Assembly: GCA_016719645.1 (NCBI GenBank)
Contig: JADJYS010000031.1
Span: forward strand, 1-37,177
DNA length: 37,177 nt
From: a bacterium
GTDB lineage: Bacteria > Krumholzibacteriota > Krumholzibacteriia > LZORAL124-64-63
Direction: 5' to 3'
The number at the start of each line of letters is the position of its first letter. Position 1 is the stretch's first letter. The notes under the pieces were generated by a model that had not been told where the DNA came from, ran no database searches, and worked only from the letters and a program-made list of their open reading frames with translations. A program made the position numbers and the translations under genes. This document shows, piece after piece, positions 1-8,629 of this stretch.

Positions 1-1281
1 GCGGGAAGCCCCATGCTCGAGACCACGTGGCACCAGGGCTGGCCCCTACTAACACCCTCAGCCTGCCGGGCGACGTTGCGCACCTTCGTCGGCTGCACGC
101 CCCGGGCCGCCGCCCACATGTTGGCTTACCACCACTGGCCGCTGCGGGGGAAGGACGGACGGCCTACTGGTGGGCGTGGGCGACGACGGCTGCGGGCACG
201 TGACGTCTGGCGACACCCTGCGCGCCGAGTTCGGACCCCTACGACACGGACGCTGATGCCGTATCGTCGTGGACGGCGAGTCGTCGGAAGACGAGCGCGC
301 CGCGACGGCCGAGCTGTGCTACGAGGTGGCCCCGGCCTGCCGCACGGACTTCACTGTCTGCGGTTCGTCGGCGTCGCTGGCGATGGCCTGTTCGGCGCTG
401 GTCAACAACTACCGCTTCCCTGCCCACCTCGCGCGAGGTGATCCAGCTTCCGCTACACCGAGGCCGCCTGGCTGGCCATGATCCAGGCCGAGATCGACGC
501 CGGCCGACCGCTGCTCTACAGCTCGATCATCCACACCATGAGTTCGCGACGGCTGGCGCGAGCTGGGCGGCGGGCGCCAGGTCCACATCAACTACGGGTG
601 GGCCGGCGACGGCGACAACTGGTTCGCCCTGGTCGATATCGAAACCTCCGTCAACCCCGGGCCGCCGAGCGCATGGTCATCGGGCTCCAGTCTTACACCC
701 AGCCGCCTGCGGTGGTGCAGTAGCGGTTACAGACCAGGCGGCCCGACCACTTCGTCGAGGTCAACTGGCGGGTCGAAGGGCGCGTTTGACGCGGTGGGCT
801 GTACGCCTGGCGGGGAGCTGCGGCCGACGACCGCAATCTCGCTGAACGACGAGCTCTGCTGGGGCAGGCCGAGTATATGTGGGTTTGACACTCCAGCCCG
901 GCGCCGTCGGTGAGGCGTACTGGCTGCAGGAGGTCGTGGGGGGCGGAGCCTGGATCGGGCCGGGGTGCGATGCCGCCCGCGCCCTTCGTCGAGGCGCCCG
1001 AGATGGAGATGCTTCTCGAGCCCAACCCCGCCAACCCCCGGGTCGGGGTCGTTCGCCTGGGGGCCGGGCCCTGTCCGGGCGGAGGTCTCGCGGGCCGGCG
1101 GCGGGCCGTCCTGCTGGACCGGGTCCTGCCGGCGAGCACTGCGCCGCGTGGACGGCTATGACGGCGACGGTCGCGAGGCGCCCGGTGGGCTTACCTGCTG
1201 CGACTGAGGCGGCCGCTCGAGCGTGCGGCGCTTCACCTCGCGCGCCAGCGGGCCGGCGGTACCCGTGCCGTGCATCGGTGA
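1..1281 (+). CDS. Secreted C10-family (streptopain-like) cysteine peptidase with FlgD-like C-terminal domain; 5' partial, frame-broken
   Basis: Read across several frame breaks, the product follows the C10 peptidase order. It begins with a start-of-domain segment LETTWHQGWP, then the nucleophile region FVGCTPRAAAHMLAYHHWP near base 100. Next come an acidic stretch and a TDFTVCGSSAS segment near 340, an AGRPLLYSS segment near 500, and a HEF..DGWRELGGG-type segment near 540 leading to HINYGWAGDGDNWF near 590-630, which fits the catalytic His and the W-G-W motif. The tail from about 1005 starts LLEPNPANP and runs to a W-D/G-Y-D-G-D-G turn and YLLRL, which is the FlgD-like domain used as a sorting tail in FCB-type bacteria. 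The tail frame stops at 1279-1281. The 5' end lies outside the window. A role as an extracellular protease follows from the family. At least five single-base breaks are needed, and I take them as sequence errors. Confidence 0.6.
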
Positions 1282-1938
1282 GGATGTGCGCCGGGCTGGC
1301 GGGATCGGCTTCGATGACTCCGCAGGCGCACGATGAAGTTGTCGACCGTGCGCGAGGTCGGGGAACTCGTCCGGCGACCAGGCCACGTCCAGGATCCGTC
1401 GCGACTCACCGCCTTGCCGACGCGGCTCGCGAGCAGGCGCAGCACGGCGCACTCCTCCGCGCGTGCAGCGGCCGCCAGCGGCCCTCGACCTCGGCGGCGA
1501 AGCGCTCGAAGTCGACGCGCGCGCGGCCGATGCCCACCGGCCCCGCGGGCAGCTCGCCCACGGGCTCGGCCAGGCTCTGGGCGCGCTTCAGGCAGTTCTG
1601 CACGCGCAGCAGCAGCTCGCGGAAGTGGAAGGGCTTGGGCACAGTGGTCGGCCCCGAGTTCCAGGCCGCGCACGCGATCCTCGGGATTGGCCTGGGCGGT
1701 GAGGAAGATGATCGCCGCGCGCGGCGCCCGCACGCGCAGTTCGCGCGCGAGCTCGAAGCCATCGCCATCGGGCAGCCCGACATCGAGCAGCACCAGGTTG
1801 GGCGCGGACTGCGCCACGCGCTCGAGCGCCTGCGCGACGCTGGCGGCGTCGACGGAGGTAGCCCCGCCGCGTTGAGGCGCTCGGCGCGTCTCGGCGACGT
1901 TGCGCGTCGTCCTCCACCACCAGGATGCGTCGTTTCAT
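1233..1938 (-). CDS. OmpR/PhoB-family response regulator (frame-broken)
   Basis: This is a DNA-binding response regulator acting in the cytoplasm with the kinase encoded upstream at 1935-3024. The start MKRRILVVEDDA supplies the acidic pocket. NLVLLDVGLPDGDGF holds the phospho-acceptor Asp, FLTAQ the conserved Thr, and KPFHFRELLLRVQNCLKR the conserved Lys and alpha-5. The C-terminal winged helix shows ECAVLRLLASRVGKAVSR and RTVDNFIVRLR, typical of OmpR-type DNA-binding domains. The reading frame breaks at least three times, near 1880, 1640 and 1380, but the motifs keep their order and spacing. The start ATG overlaps the kinase stop as ATGA and is preceded by GAGGAGG. The 3' end overlaps the convergent peptidase gene by about 50 bases, and the exact stop is uncertain. 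Confidence 0.7.
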
Positions 1939-3024
1939 CGCGACCTCCTCGAAGACGGGCAGCACCAGGGTGAAGGCCGCCCCGCGCCCCTCCTCGCTCT
2001 CCAGTTCCACGCGGCCGCCCAGGTCTCGATGTTGCGCTGCTGGACCAGGTATATTGGTGGCCGAGCCTCGAGCCGCGCGGCCGCTCGTTCAGCGAGCCGG
2101 CGCCGGTCTCGGCCCGGTAGAAGCTCGAAGACGCGGCGCTGCTCGCGCCGGGGATGCCCCGGCCCGCGGTCGCGCACGGTCAGCCGGTGGCGGTTCCCGT
2201 CGCGGTAGAGCGTCGCCGGTCACCTGCGCCGGCGGCGGACTGTAGTGGACCGCGTTGTGGACGAGGTTGCGCACGGCCACGCGCAGCGCTCGGTGGTTGC
2301 TGGTCACGAGAGGTGCCCGTCCGGCACGTCCACCTCGATCCGGGCGCCTTGATCCACGAGGAAGGCCCCATGGATTCCAGCACGTCGCGGGTCACGTCCG
2401 CGAGGTCGATCGTCTAAGGCGTGCCGCGCAGGTGGTCCTCGTCCTTGGGCACTGACAGCACCTGCTCGACCATCGCCTCGAGCGCCGCTTCGACGTCCTG
2501 CAGCATCGCGCCGCGGGATGCGCAGGCCGGCGTCCGGCGGCAGGTCGGGGCGCTGCAGGGTCTCGGTGGTAGAGGCGGGATGTCGCCAGCGGCGTCTTGA
2601 ACTCGTGTCGCCCCGGCCAGGAACAGCTCGCGCGCGCGCCGGAAGTCGCGCTCCCGCCGCGAGGCCAGGGTCAGGATGGTCGTGCCCGCGCTTCCAGCAG
2701 CGAGCAGGAACACCACGCCCTCGGTCGTGAACATGCGCCAGCGCACGCGGCCTCCACGTTGGACTTCGGCGACCGCCTCCGGGTTGATGCCCACCTCCAC
2801 CCTTGTCGGTCCGGTGGAAGTGGGTGGGGAAGGCCCGGCCCAGCATCTGGGAAGGGTCGTCCCAGGCCTCGGGCACCGTCTCGAGGATGTAGACGGCGTG
2901 CATCTGGTCGGGTGCGGTAGCGCTGGAGCTGGTAGCTTTCTCCGTAGTGGTGGCCTTCGCGCGTCAGGTAGTAGACCCACCAGACCCGAACCACGACGAT
3001 CAGCGCCACGAGGATGCCGTACAT
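1935..3024 (-). CDS. Membrane sensor histidine kinase (frame-broken)
   Basis: This is the sensor of the two-component pair with 1233-1938. The N-terminus has a membrane helix (YGILVALIVVVRVWWVYYL) and a periplasmic segment including YILETVPEAWDD. A second helix (VVFLLAAGSAGTTILTLA) follows, then RARELFLAGA running into an H-box that reads HEFKTPLA when one base is restored near 2605. The ATPase domain shows NHRALRVAVRNLVHNAVHYS (N-box), DRGPGIP-type and GSGLGLYLVQQ-type glycine boxes across breaks, and ends ESEEGRGAAFTLVLP. Several frame breaks run through the gene. The start at 3024 is the first ATG before the membrane helix. The open frame continues about 20 codons further upstream, so the true start may be earlier. 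The sensed signal cannot be told from the sequence. Confidence 0.65.
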
Positions 3025-3345
3025 CAGGCCGAGATGTCGGTGCAGGGCACGCCGGTTCTCCTCGCGGACGGTCGCTTCCGGTTGATGGCCGCAATAGCAG
3101 CCCCCGGCGCGGGCGTCACCCGCCGTCAGGCCGGCGCGCCGCGCGTCCCCTTCGTTGTCGCCGCCGGGCCCGGCATGTCCCCCGGCGCAGTCGCCTCACG
3201 GGCCGACGCGCCTCGCGCGGCCCCGGATCGCGCCGCGCCGCCGGCAGCAGCCGAACGCCGGAATTTCCGCGGGCTGGTGCCGCGCTTGCCCCGCCTCCCG
3301 TCGCGACCGGACAGCGCACCCCTGGCACACGAAGAGGAGGTGGAA
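3025..3345. other. Intergenic region, divergent between sensor kinase and small-peptide cassette
   Basis: These 321 bases separate the minus-strand kinase from the plus-strand small peptide. I see no convincing gene, tRNA or sigma70 -35/-10 pair. A clear Shine-Dalgarno (GAAGAGGAGG, 3331-3340) serves the small-peptide start at 3346. The part nearest the kinase may encode additional N-terminal kinase residues if a frame break lies here. Confidence 0.4.
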
Positions 3346-3532
3346 ATGACCGACACGAAGAACCGCGACGTCGGCGGCGCTCGCTGGCTCGGGATCGAGG
3401 AACTCGAGGAACGCCTCGAGACCAGCCCCCTGCTCGGCGACGACGTGGGCGACGGCGTGCTGCAGCAGCTTCTGCCAGTGCAAGCTGGAGAAGTACCCCG
3501 AGGCCGTGGACGACTCCGTCTGGGGGCCCTGA
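3346..3532 (+). CDS. Small Cys-containing peptide, candidate RiPP precursor (one frame break)
   Basis: The peptide of about 62 residues begins at ATG 3346, five bases after AGGAGG. The N-terminal part is charged and helical-looking (WLGIEELEERLE, then a Gly/Asp-rich SPLLGDDVGDG). Near base 3465 the frame must shift by one base to give a C-terminus of SFCQCKLEKYPEAVDDSVWGP-like sequence ending at TGA 3530-3532. This closing part holds the only two cysteines, as a CxC pair, plus a terminal W-G-P. A short acidic leader followed by a short Cys-bearing tail, directly upstream of a modification-like enzyme and an M50 peptide protease, is the layout of a ribosomally made, modified peptide. I do not recognise the family. 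Without the frame shift the frame would run on into unrelated Pro/Arg-rich sequence, which is less likely. Confidence 0.5.
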
Positions 3533-3546
3533 GACCCGTCGATCCA

Positions 3547-3579
3547 GGCCCGTCCGCCGCGGCCGGCGACGGACGGGCC
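3547..3579 (+). terminator. Stem-loop between the small peptide and the enzyme genes
   Basis: A perfect 10-bp inverted repeat, GGCCCGTCCG at 3547-3556 and CGGACGGGCC at 3570-3579, encloses a 13-base loop 15 bases after the peptide stop. No U-run follows. It could act as a partial terminator or an mRNA-stabilising element that raises peptide transcript over the enzyme transcripts, as is common after peptide precursor genes. Confidence 0.55.
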
Positions 3580-3607
3580 GTCACGCCTCCGGCCGGGGAG
3601 GACGCAC

Positions 3608-4716
3608 ATGCCGCCCGCGCACAGCCCGTCGTCGCGCCGCCGCTGGGAGCTCTGGAACCTGCAGGCCCTCGATCCCGACGCGAGCGCCGCGACGCTCGCC
3701 GCCCTGGATGCCGGACGGCGCGCCTGCGGCGATCTCGCGCGCCGGATCCTGCGCGACGGCGAGGGGGATCACGGGCGACTGCGCGCCGAGGCCCGCGCGT
3801 TCCTGGCCGCCCATCGCGCCCTGCACCGCGGCCTGGTGCTCGGCCTGCACCTCGGACCTTACTCGCTGATCCCGGGGCTGTACCTGGACCTCGGCCTGTC
3901 GCCGGTCGTGCTGCTGGACCGCGCCGCCCACGACCGGCTGCGCGTCGACGCCGACCGGCAGCGCCGGGCGCTGGGCCTGTCCGGCGAACCCGAGTGGCTG
4001 GTGACGGACCGGCCGGCGTTCGCGGGCCGGTTGCTGCGCTGCCTGCGGGAGGGAGCGCCCGGTGCTGGTCTTCCTGGACGGCAACAGCGGCGAAGGCGGG
4101 ATGGCGGCCACGCGCGACCGCGGCCTGACGTACCGGCTGCCCGGCCGCGACCTGCGCGTCCGCACCGGGCTGGGCCGCCTGCTCGGCCACGCCGACTGCC
4201 CGTGCATGCGCCCTGACCGTGCGCTGGCGGCCCGACGGGTCGCTGCTCTGGGAAGCCGGCGCGCCGGAACCGTGGCCCGCGGGCGCCGATCCGGCGACGA
4301 TCACGGTCCGGCTGTACGACTGGCTCTTCGCCGAAGTGCGCCGCTCGCCCGAGCAGTGGTCGGCCTGGGGGATGCTGGGCGCCGCGAGCGCGTGCTTCGC
4401 GAGCGACAGGCTGGCGCCCGATCCGCGGGAACTGCAGCGGCGCGAGGCCCGCTTCCTGGAAGCCCTCCGCGCACCGCCCGGACCGCGTGCGGTCGCCCTG
4501 CGCGCCGGCGTGGAAGTGTGGGGCCCGGCATCCTCGCCGACACGCGCGGCGACGGCGTTCTACGCCGCCGAGGGGTTGCGCGACGCGTCCCTCGACCTGC
4601 TGCGGGCCGCGTCGCCCACCCTGACCGAACTGCGCGCCCTCTGCGGCCGCCGCTGGGTGGAGGGCCATGTCCGGCGGCTCGCCACGCTCGGGCTGGCCGA
4701 TCTGGTCGGGGCGTGA
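3608..4716 (+). CDS. Divergent LpxL/HtrB-like acyltransferase with extra C-terminal domain
   Basis: The protein is about 369 aa, read across two breaks near 4056 and 4205. Features that recall the LpxL/HtrB lysophospholipid acyltransferase group are GLHLGPYSLIPG (residues about 79-90), PVVLLDRAAHDRL, VLVFLDGNSGEGG, and PEQWSAWG, which resembles the PEQW/Y motif of LpxL enzymes. The usual H-x4-D/E catalytic pair reads H81-LGPY-S86 here, so the acidic residue is missing. The last 90 residues (YAAEGLRDASLDLLRAA... LATLGLADLVGA) are additional to LpxL and have the helical look of a small winged-helix or PqqD-like peptide-binding module. The start ATG follows GGGGAGG. The gene lies between the small peptide and the M50 protease, so an attractive inference is acyl transfer to, or handling of, that peptide. 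Lipid A acylation is the main alternative. Confidence 0.5.
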
Positions 4717-4727
4717 AGGATCATCGC

Positions 4728-5597
4728 ATGCTGGACGCCGCCGCCGATCTCGAAGCCCGCCCCGACGGCCGCTGGCTGCTGCGCTGCAGTGGCCGCCGCT
4801 TCCTGCTGCCCGCGGACCTGGCCCGGCGTCTGCGCGACGGCGACGATCCCGATCGTCTCGGCGAACTGCTCGCCGCCGCGCCGCGCCCGCGGCGCGCCCG
4901 GCTGCGCGCGACGCTGCTGCCCGCGCGGGTCGTGCGGCCGCTGGCCCGACGCCTGGCCCCGGCGACCGTCTGGCCGGCGCTGGCCGCCTCCGCAGCGTCC
5001 GGGCTGCTGCTCTGTGCGCTGGGTCTGGCATCGCCCGCCGGCGGCCGCCCCGCTGCACCCGTCGCCTGGCCTCAGGCGGTGCTCGCGGTGACGGCCGTGG
5101 TCCTGGCCGCCGTCGTGCACGAGCTGGGACACGCGGCGGCCCTGCACCGGGGCGGGGGACGGCCCGGCGCCATCGGCGCGGGCCTGGTCTGGTTGGTGCC
5201 GGTGCTGTGGTGCGACGTGACCGAGGCCGCGCTGCTGCCCCGGCGCGATCGCCTGCGGGTGGATGCCGCCGGCGTCGCCCTGCAGCTGCCGCTGGGCGGG
5301 CTGCTGCTCTGCGCCGGCCGGGCGTGGCAGCGGCCGGAACTGCTGGGCGCCGGCGGCGCGATCCTGACCGCGGTCGCCTGGAACACGCTTCCCTTCGCCC
5401 GCACCGACGCCTATTGGCTGCTCTGCGACGCGCTGGGGGTGCCGTCGCTGGCGCGCGCGCTCCCCGCGGGGGCGCCGCACCGCGCGCGGCGGATCCGGGC
5501 GTGGTGGCGGGTGGGGCGAGTCCTGTTCGCGGCGGGGCTGGCGGCGGCGGCGGTCGGGAGGGTCGTGGCGTGGGCCCGCTGGGAGCCCACGCCTTGA
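4728..5597 (+). CDS. M50/YydH-like membrane peptide zinc metalloprotease
   Basis: This is a 289-aa membrane protein. Residues 1-55 (DGRWLLRCSGRRFLLPADLARRL) resemble the short PqqD-like cap that precedes the membrane part in peptide-processing M50 proteins. Helices follow at about 81-101 and 115-138. The second carries H131-ELGH-135, the HExxH zinc site. RLRVDAAGVALQL at about 176-188 and N220-TLPFART-D228-AYWLL match the family's NxxPxxxxDG third-ligand motif, with Ala in place of Gly. Such proteins act inside the membrane on peptides and are frequent in RiPP loci (YydH of the epipeptide locus is an example). The start is 11 bases after the acyltransferase stop, so the two genes are cotranscribed. 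A role in maturing or exporting the 3346-3532 peptide is inferred from context. Confidence 0.7.
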   Translation: MLDAAADLEARPDGRWLLRCSGRRFLLPADLARRLRDGDDPDRLGELLAAAPRPRRARLRATLLPARVVRPLARRLAPATVWPALAASAASGLLLCALGLASPAGGRPAAPVAWPQAVLAVTAVVLAAVVHELGHAAALHRGGGRPGAIGAGLVWLVPVLWCDVTEAALLPRRDRLRVDAAGVALQLPLGGLLLCAGRAWQRPELLGAGGAILTAVAWNTLPFARTDAYWLLCDALGVPSLARALPAGAPHRARRIRAWWRVGRVLFAAGLAAAAVGRVVAWARWEPTP

Positions 5598-5610
5598 GTG
5601 CGGATGCCGC

Positions 5611-6502
5611 TCAGCGCAGCAGGGTCATGCGGCGCACGATGCTGCCCGCCGCGGTCGTCAGGCGGTAGACGTAGGTGCCCGAGGCGACGCCCTGCCCCGC
5701 GTCGTCCCGACCGTCCCAATCGGCCCGGTGCGGGCCGGCGCCCAGCAGCCCGTCGACGAGCGTGGCCACGCGCCGGCCGTCCAGGGCGTGGACCGTCAGG
5801 GCGACACGGCCGTCGCGGAGCCGGGTCGAAGGCGATCTCGGTCCTGGGGTTGAACGGGTTGGGTCGATTCTGGCGCAGGTCGGCCGTCGCGAGCGGCGGC
5901 GCGTCGGTGGCCGTGGACTCGGGGATCGGGAAGTTCGTCGCGTAGATGCGGTCGCCGGTGTTGTCGAAGCTGCCGTTGGCGGCGTTGCCCGCGATGTAGA
6001 GCCGCAGGTCGCCCGCGCCCGCCGCCGGCGCCGTCCAGGAGACGAGCCAGGAGGCCCCGCCGGTCTGTCCCAGGAAGTTCCCGGAACTGGTGTGTTTGGC
6101 GTAGGTGCGTCCGAAGGGGCCTCCCGTGCTGATCTGGACGGTGACATCGACGGCGGCCAGCGTGCCGGCGCTGACGCCGGCCTGATCCAGCAGCGTCAGC
6201 TCGAACCCCCAGCGCTGGGCCGCGGGGTCCTGCAGGCTCACGTTCAGGAGATAGTTCTGACCCGGGGTGTAGGCGGCCGGCAGGTTCGTGATCGCGAGGC
6301 TGCCCGTTCCCGAATTCAGAGGAAAGGTCGCGTGGCAGGCGGTGCAGTTGGTCTCGCCGGGCGCGTTGGTCCTGCCGTCCTGCGGTCCCGCGGAGAAGGC
6401 GCCCGCCGTGGCGGCGAGCAGCAGCAGGGAGCCCGACACGACCGCCGATCGCATCCGTTTCGCGATCATCCCGCTCGTGCTTGCTTTCGTCGTGCCGTTC
6501 AT
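5611..6502 (-). CDS. Secreted CxxCH protein with choice-of-anchor V-type domain and FlgD-like sorting tail
   Basis: The N-terminus has a signal peptide (SGSLLLLAATAGAFSAGP). The mature start, APGETNCTACHATFPLNSG, carries one CxxCH motif in the GxxxxPGETxCxxCH context of choice-of-anchor V domains. A beta-rich domain follows (YTPGQNYLLNVSL, RWGFELTLLD, LRLYIAGNAANGS). The C-terminal tail starts NRPNPFNPRTEIAFD and ends with LDGRRVATLVDG, ADWDGRDDAGQGVASGTYVY and VRRMTLLR, a complete FlgD-like module. One frame break near 5822 separates the linker from the tail. The location is probably the cell surface. Whether the CxxCH binds heme or only closes a small domain is not certain. It is the last gene of the 8832-to-5611 operon. 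Confidence 0.7.
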
Positions 6503-6514
6503 CGGTCCTCCTTG

Positions 6515-6918
6515 TCAGTTGTCGGAGCGCGCCGCCGGCATCCAGCGGCGCACGAGTTCCAGTTCCGGCGCCGACAGGGCGGGCCGCCCTCCGGCATCAG
6601 GCCGCCGTAAAGCCGTTGCCGGCCAGCTTCCGAACAGCACCGACGCGTCCGGATCGCCGGCCGTCACGCGATCGGCCGCGCACCGTGGCCGGCACGCCCA
6701 CCAGGGCGGCGTGGCTGCTGTCGGCGGTGAGGTCGAGGCCGGCCGTGCCGCCGGCGAGTGGCAGCCCGTGCAGCCGCGGTCCCACAGGGCTGGATGTCGC
6801 GGGCGTACAGGAGTTCGTCGCCGCCGCCGGGGAGAGGGAGAACGGCCCCCTCGTCGGCGCACCCGAGGAGCGCCAGTCCGGCGGCGGCGAGGATCGCGAA
6901 CGGGAGGCGCGGTGTCAT
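6515..6918 (-). CDS. Monoheme c-type cytochrome lipoprotein (frame-broken)
   Basis: The start MTPRLPFAILAAAGLALLGC gives a type II signal with lipobox LLGC, so the protein should be lipid-anchored. Across breaks near 6785, 6690 and 6610 the sequence reads ELLYARDIQP, LWDRGCTGCHSLAGGTAGLDL, ALVGVPAT, RVTAGDPDASVLF and ALSAPELELVRRWM. This is the layout of small heme-binding domains of the 'ArnxxCxxCH ... GDPxxSxL ... W' type found in FCB and planctomycete lipoproteins. The start overlaps the YceI stop as ATGA, so translation is coupled. The likely role is electron transfer on the periplasmic or outer-membrane face. Confidence 0.65.
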
Positions 6919-7526
6919 GGCGCACCTGCGCCAGCGGGTCGGGCTTCCAGGCGCAGGCTGACGCGCTGTTCGTCGGCCAGCTTCATGGTCAGGAACCCGG
7001 GACGCGGGATCGCGTGATCCGACAGGCGCACCGGGAAATCGGCGACGATCGTCAGCACGCCGTCCCGTGACAGGGACAGCCCGGCGCGGCAGGTCAGGGG
7101 TTTCACGACCCCGTGCAGGTCGAGCTCGCCCGCCACGACGACCTCGCTGGCGCCGCCCGAAGAGGGGCGGCCGGCCGGGCTTCAGGATGCGCGCGCCGCG
7201 GAACACGGCCTGCGGGAAGCGGTCGGTCTCGAGGTGGTTCTCGCGCATGTGGCGGTTTCGCAGGCCGATGCCGGTGTCCAGGGCGGCGAGATCGACGTCC
7301 ACCGTCACCTCGACGTCGCCGGCGAGATGGTCCAGGTCCGCGGATGCGGCCGCCGACGGCGCGGGTCTCGCCGCGGAAGGATTCCCAGCGGCGCCTTCGA
7401 TTCGAATCCCACAGTGGAGCCGGCGTTCGGCGCCAGGACGAAGTCCGCGGCGCGGGCGGTCGCGGCGCCGAGCAGGGCCAGCAGCAGGGCCGGAGCGGCG
7501 ACGAGGGCGGCGGTGCGATGGGTCAT
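6915..7526 (-). CDS. YceI-family periplasmic protein
   Basis: The protein is about 203 aa with a signal peptide (AALVAAPALLLALLGAATARA) starting at ATG 7526. The lipocalin-like YceI fold is supported by ADFVLAPNAGSTVGFESKAPLG, VTVDVDLAALDTGIGLRNRHM, ETDRFPQAVFRGARI, GELDLHGVVKPLTC and VRLSDHAIPRPGF. Breaks near 7355 and 7165 are needed to join these. YceI proteins bind isoprenoid or other hydrophobic ligands in the periplasm, and the ligand here cannot be predicted. The gene lies between a beta-barrel protein and a monoheme cytochrome in one operon, so a link to quinone or redox chemistry at the envelope is plausible but inferred. Confidence 0.75.
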
Positions 7527-7555
7527 GTTCTCTCCCGGAGGTCGGGGCCGGCGGT

Positions 7556-8628
7556 TCAGAACAGGAAGTGCAGCACGAATTCGCCGCGGGTCGCGTCGGG
7601 TTCCGGCGCCCGCGGCCCGCGGTCGGCCTCTTCCCGGCGCGCGATCAGCATGGCGCCAGGTGCGGCCCCCAGCAGGGCGTCGACGCCCAGGCTCCAGGCG
7701 GTGCGGGCTCCGTCGGCCAGCGCGCGATCGGGATCCTGGAAGCCGTAGGTCGCGCGCAGGCCCCATCCCCGCCGGACGCGCACGGCCAACTCGTGGGTGA
7801 CCAGCCGTCCGAGGTCGCCGCCGACGCGCGTCTCGTCGAGCTGCCACACCCAGCTGACGGGGCCGGCCGCGGCGTAGCCGAAGCCCCCGGCGACGCGGTC
7901 GTGGCCGCCGGCGCGGCGCTCCCGCCAGACCGAGGCGCCTAGCGCCAGGTTGAGCGTGCCGAACGAGCGCCGCGCCGCCGCGCGGCAGGCGTAGCCGCCG
8001 CCCTCCCCGGTCGCGCCGGCGAGGTAGGAGGCCGTCAGCTCGAAGGGCTCCGGGGCGAGGCCCACTTCGAGACCGTCGTCGAGCAGCAGCGCGGCGCGGT
8101 CGTTGCCCTCGGGGTGGAACAGGTAGCGCCGCGCGGGCAGCTGGTGGTCGGCGAAGCGCCAGCCGTAGGCCGGCAGGAAGCGCCCGGCCTTCAGGTAGCC
8201 GTCGGCCGGCAGGTGGCGCGCGGTGCCGAAGCCCCTCGCCCTGGCCCCCGCGCGCCGCGCTCGACGTGAACCGACGTGCGGTCGTCCATGCGCACCGACA
8301 GGTAGACGTCGGCCTGCATGGCGAGCACGCCGTCGCGTTCGCCGTCGCTCTCGTAGAGCAGGGTCCGCAGATCCGCACCGACGGCGACACGTTCGCCGAT
8401 GCCCGGCGAGAACCGCGCCTCGGGCGAGGACGGCGCGGCCAACTCCTCCGGGATCAGGTACTCCGCAGCGTAGGCGCTGCGCATGCCGCCGCCGGTGGGA
8501 TTCTCGTGACAGAGCAGGCAGGACTGCCCGTAGCGCGCCGAGTACCGCGGCAGCGCGTCGGCCGGCGCGGCCCCCAGGGACGCCGCCAGCGACGCGAAGG
8601 TTGCGAGCACGACGACGCGCCGTCCCAC
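7556..8628 (-). CDS. Outer-membrane beta-barrel-like protein with N-terminal CxxCH motif
   Basis: The protein is about 357 aa if it starts at GTG 8628. A signal peptide (VVVLATFASLAASLGAAPADA) precedes LPRYSARYGQSCLLCHENP, one heme-c type motif followed by TGGGMRSAYAAEYL. The rest alternates short amphipathic strands and turns ending in aromatic residues, such as LAVRVRRGWGLRATYGFQDP. The final strand is EFVLHFLF, with a C-terminal Phe typical of barrels inserted by Bam. Frame breaks lie near 8235 and 8075. The frame is continuous with the upstream DUF2892 gene, so the start is uncertain. A heme-plugged barrel would suit electron passage across the outer membrane. Confidence 0.6.
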
Positions 8629-8629
8629 C

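Noticed and set aside
4062..5597. A single 511-codon protein joining the end of the acyltransferase region to the M50 protease
   Set aside because: The join is created by a frame break; the acyltransferase continues in another frame to 4716, and the protease has its own start at 4728.
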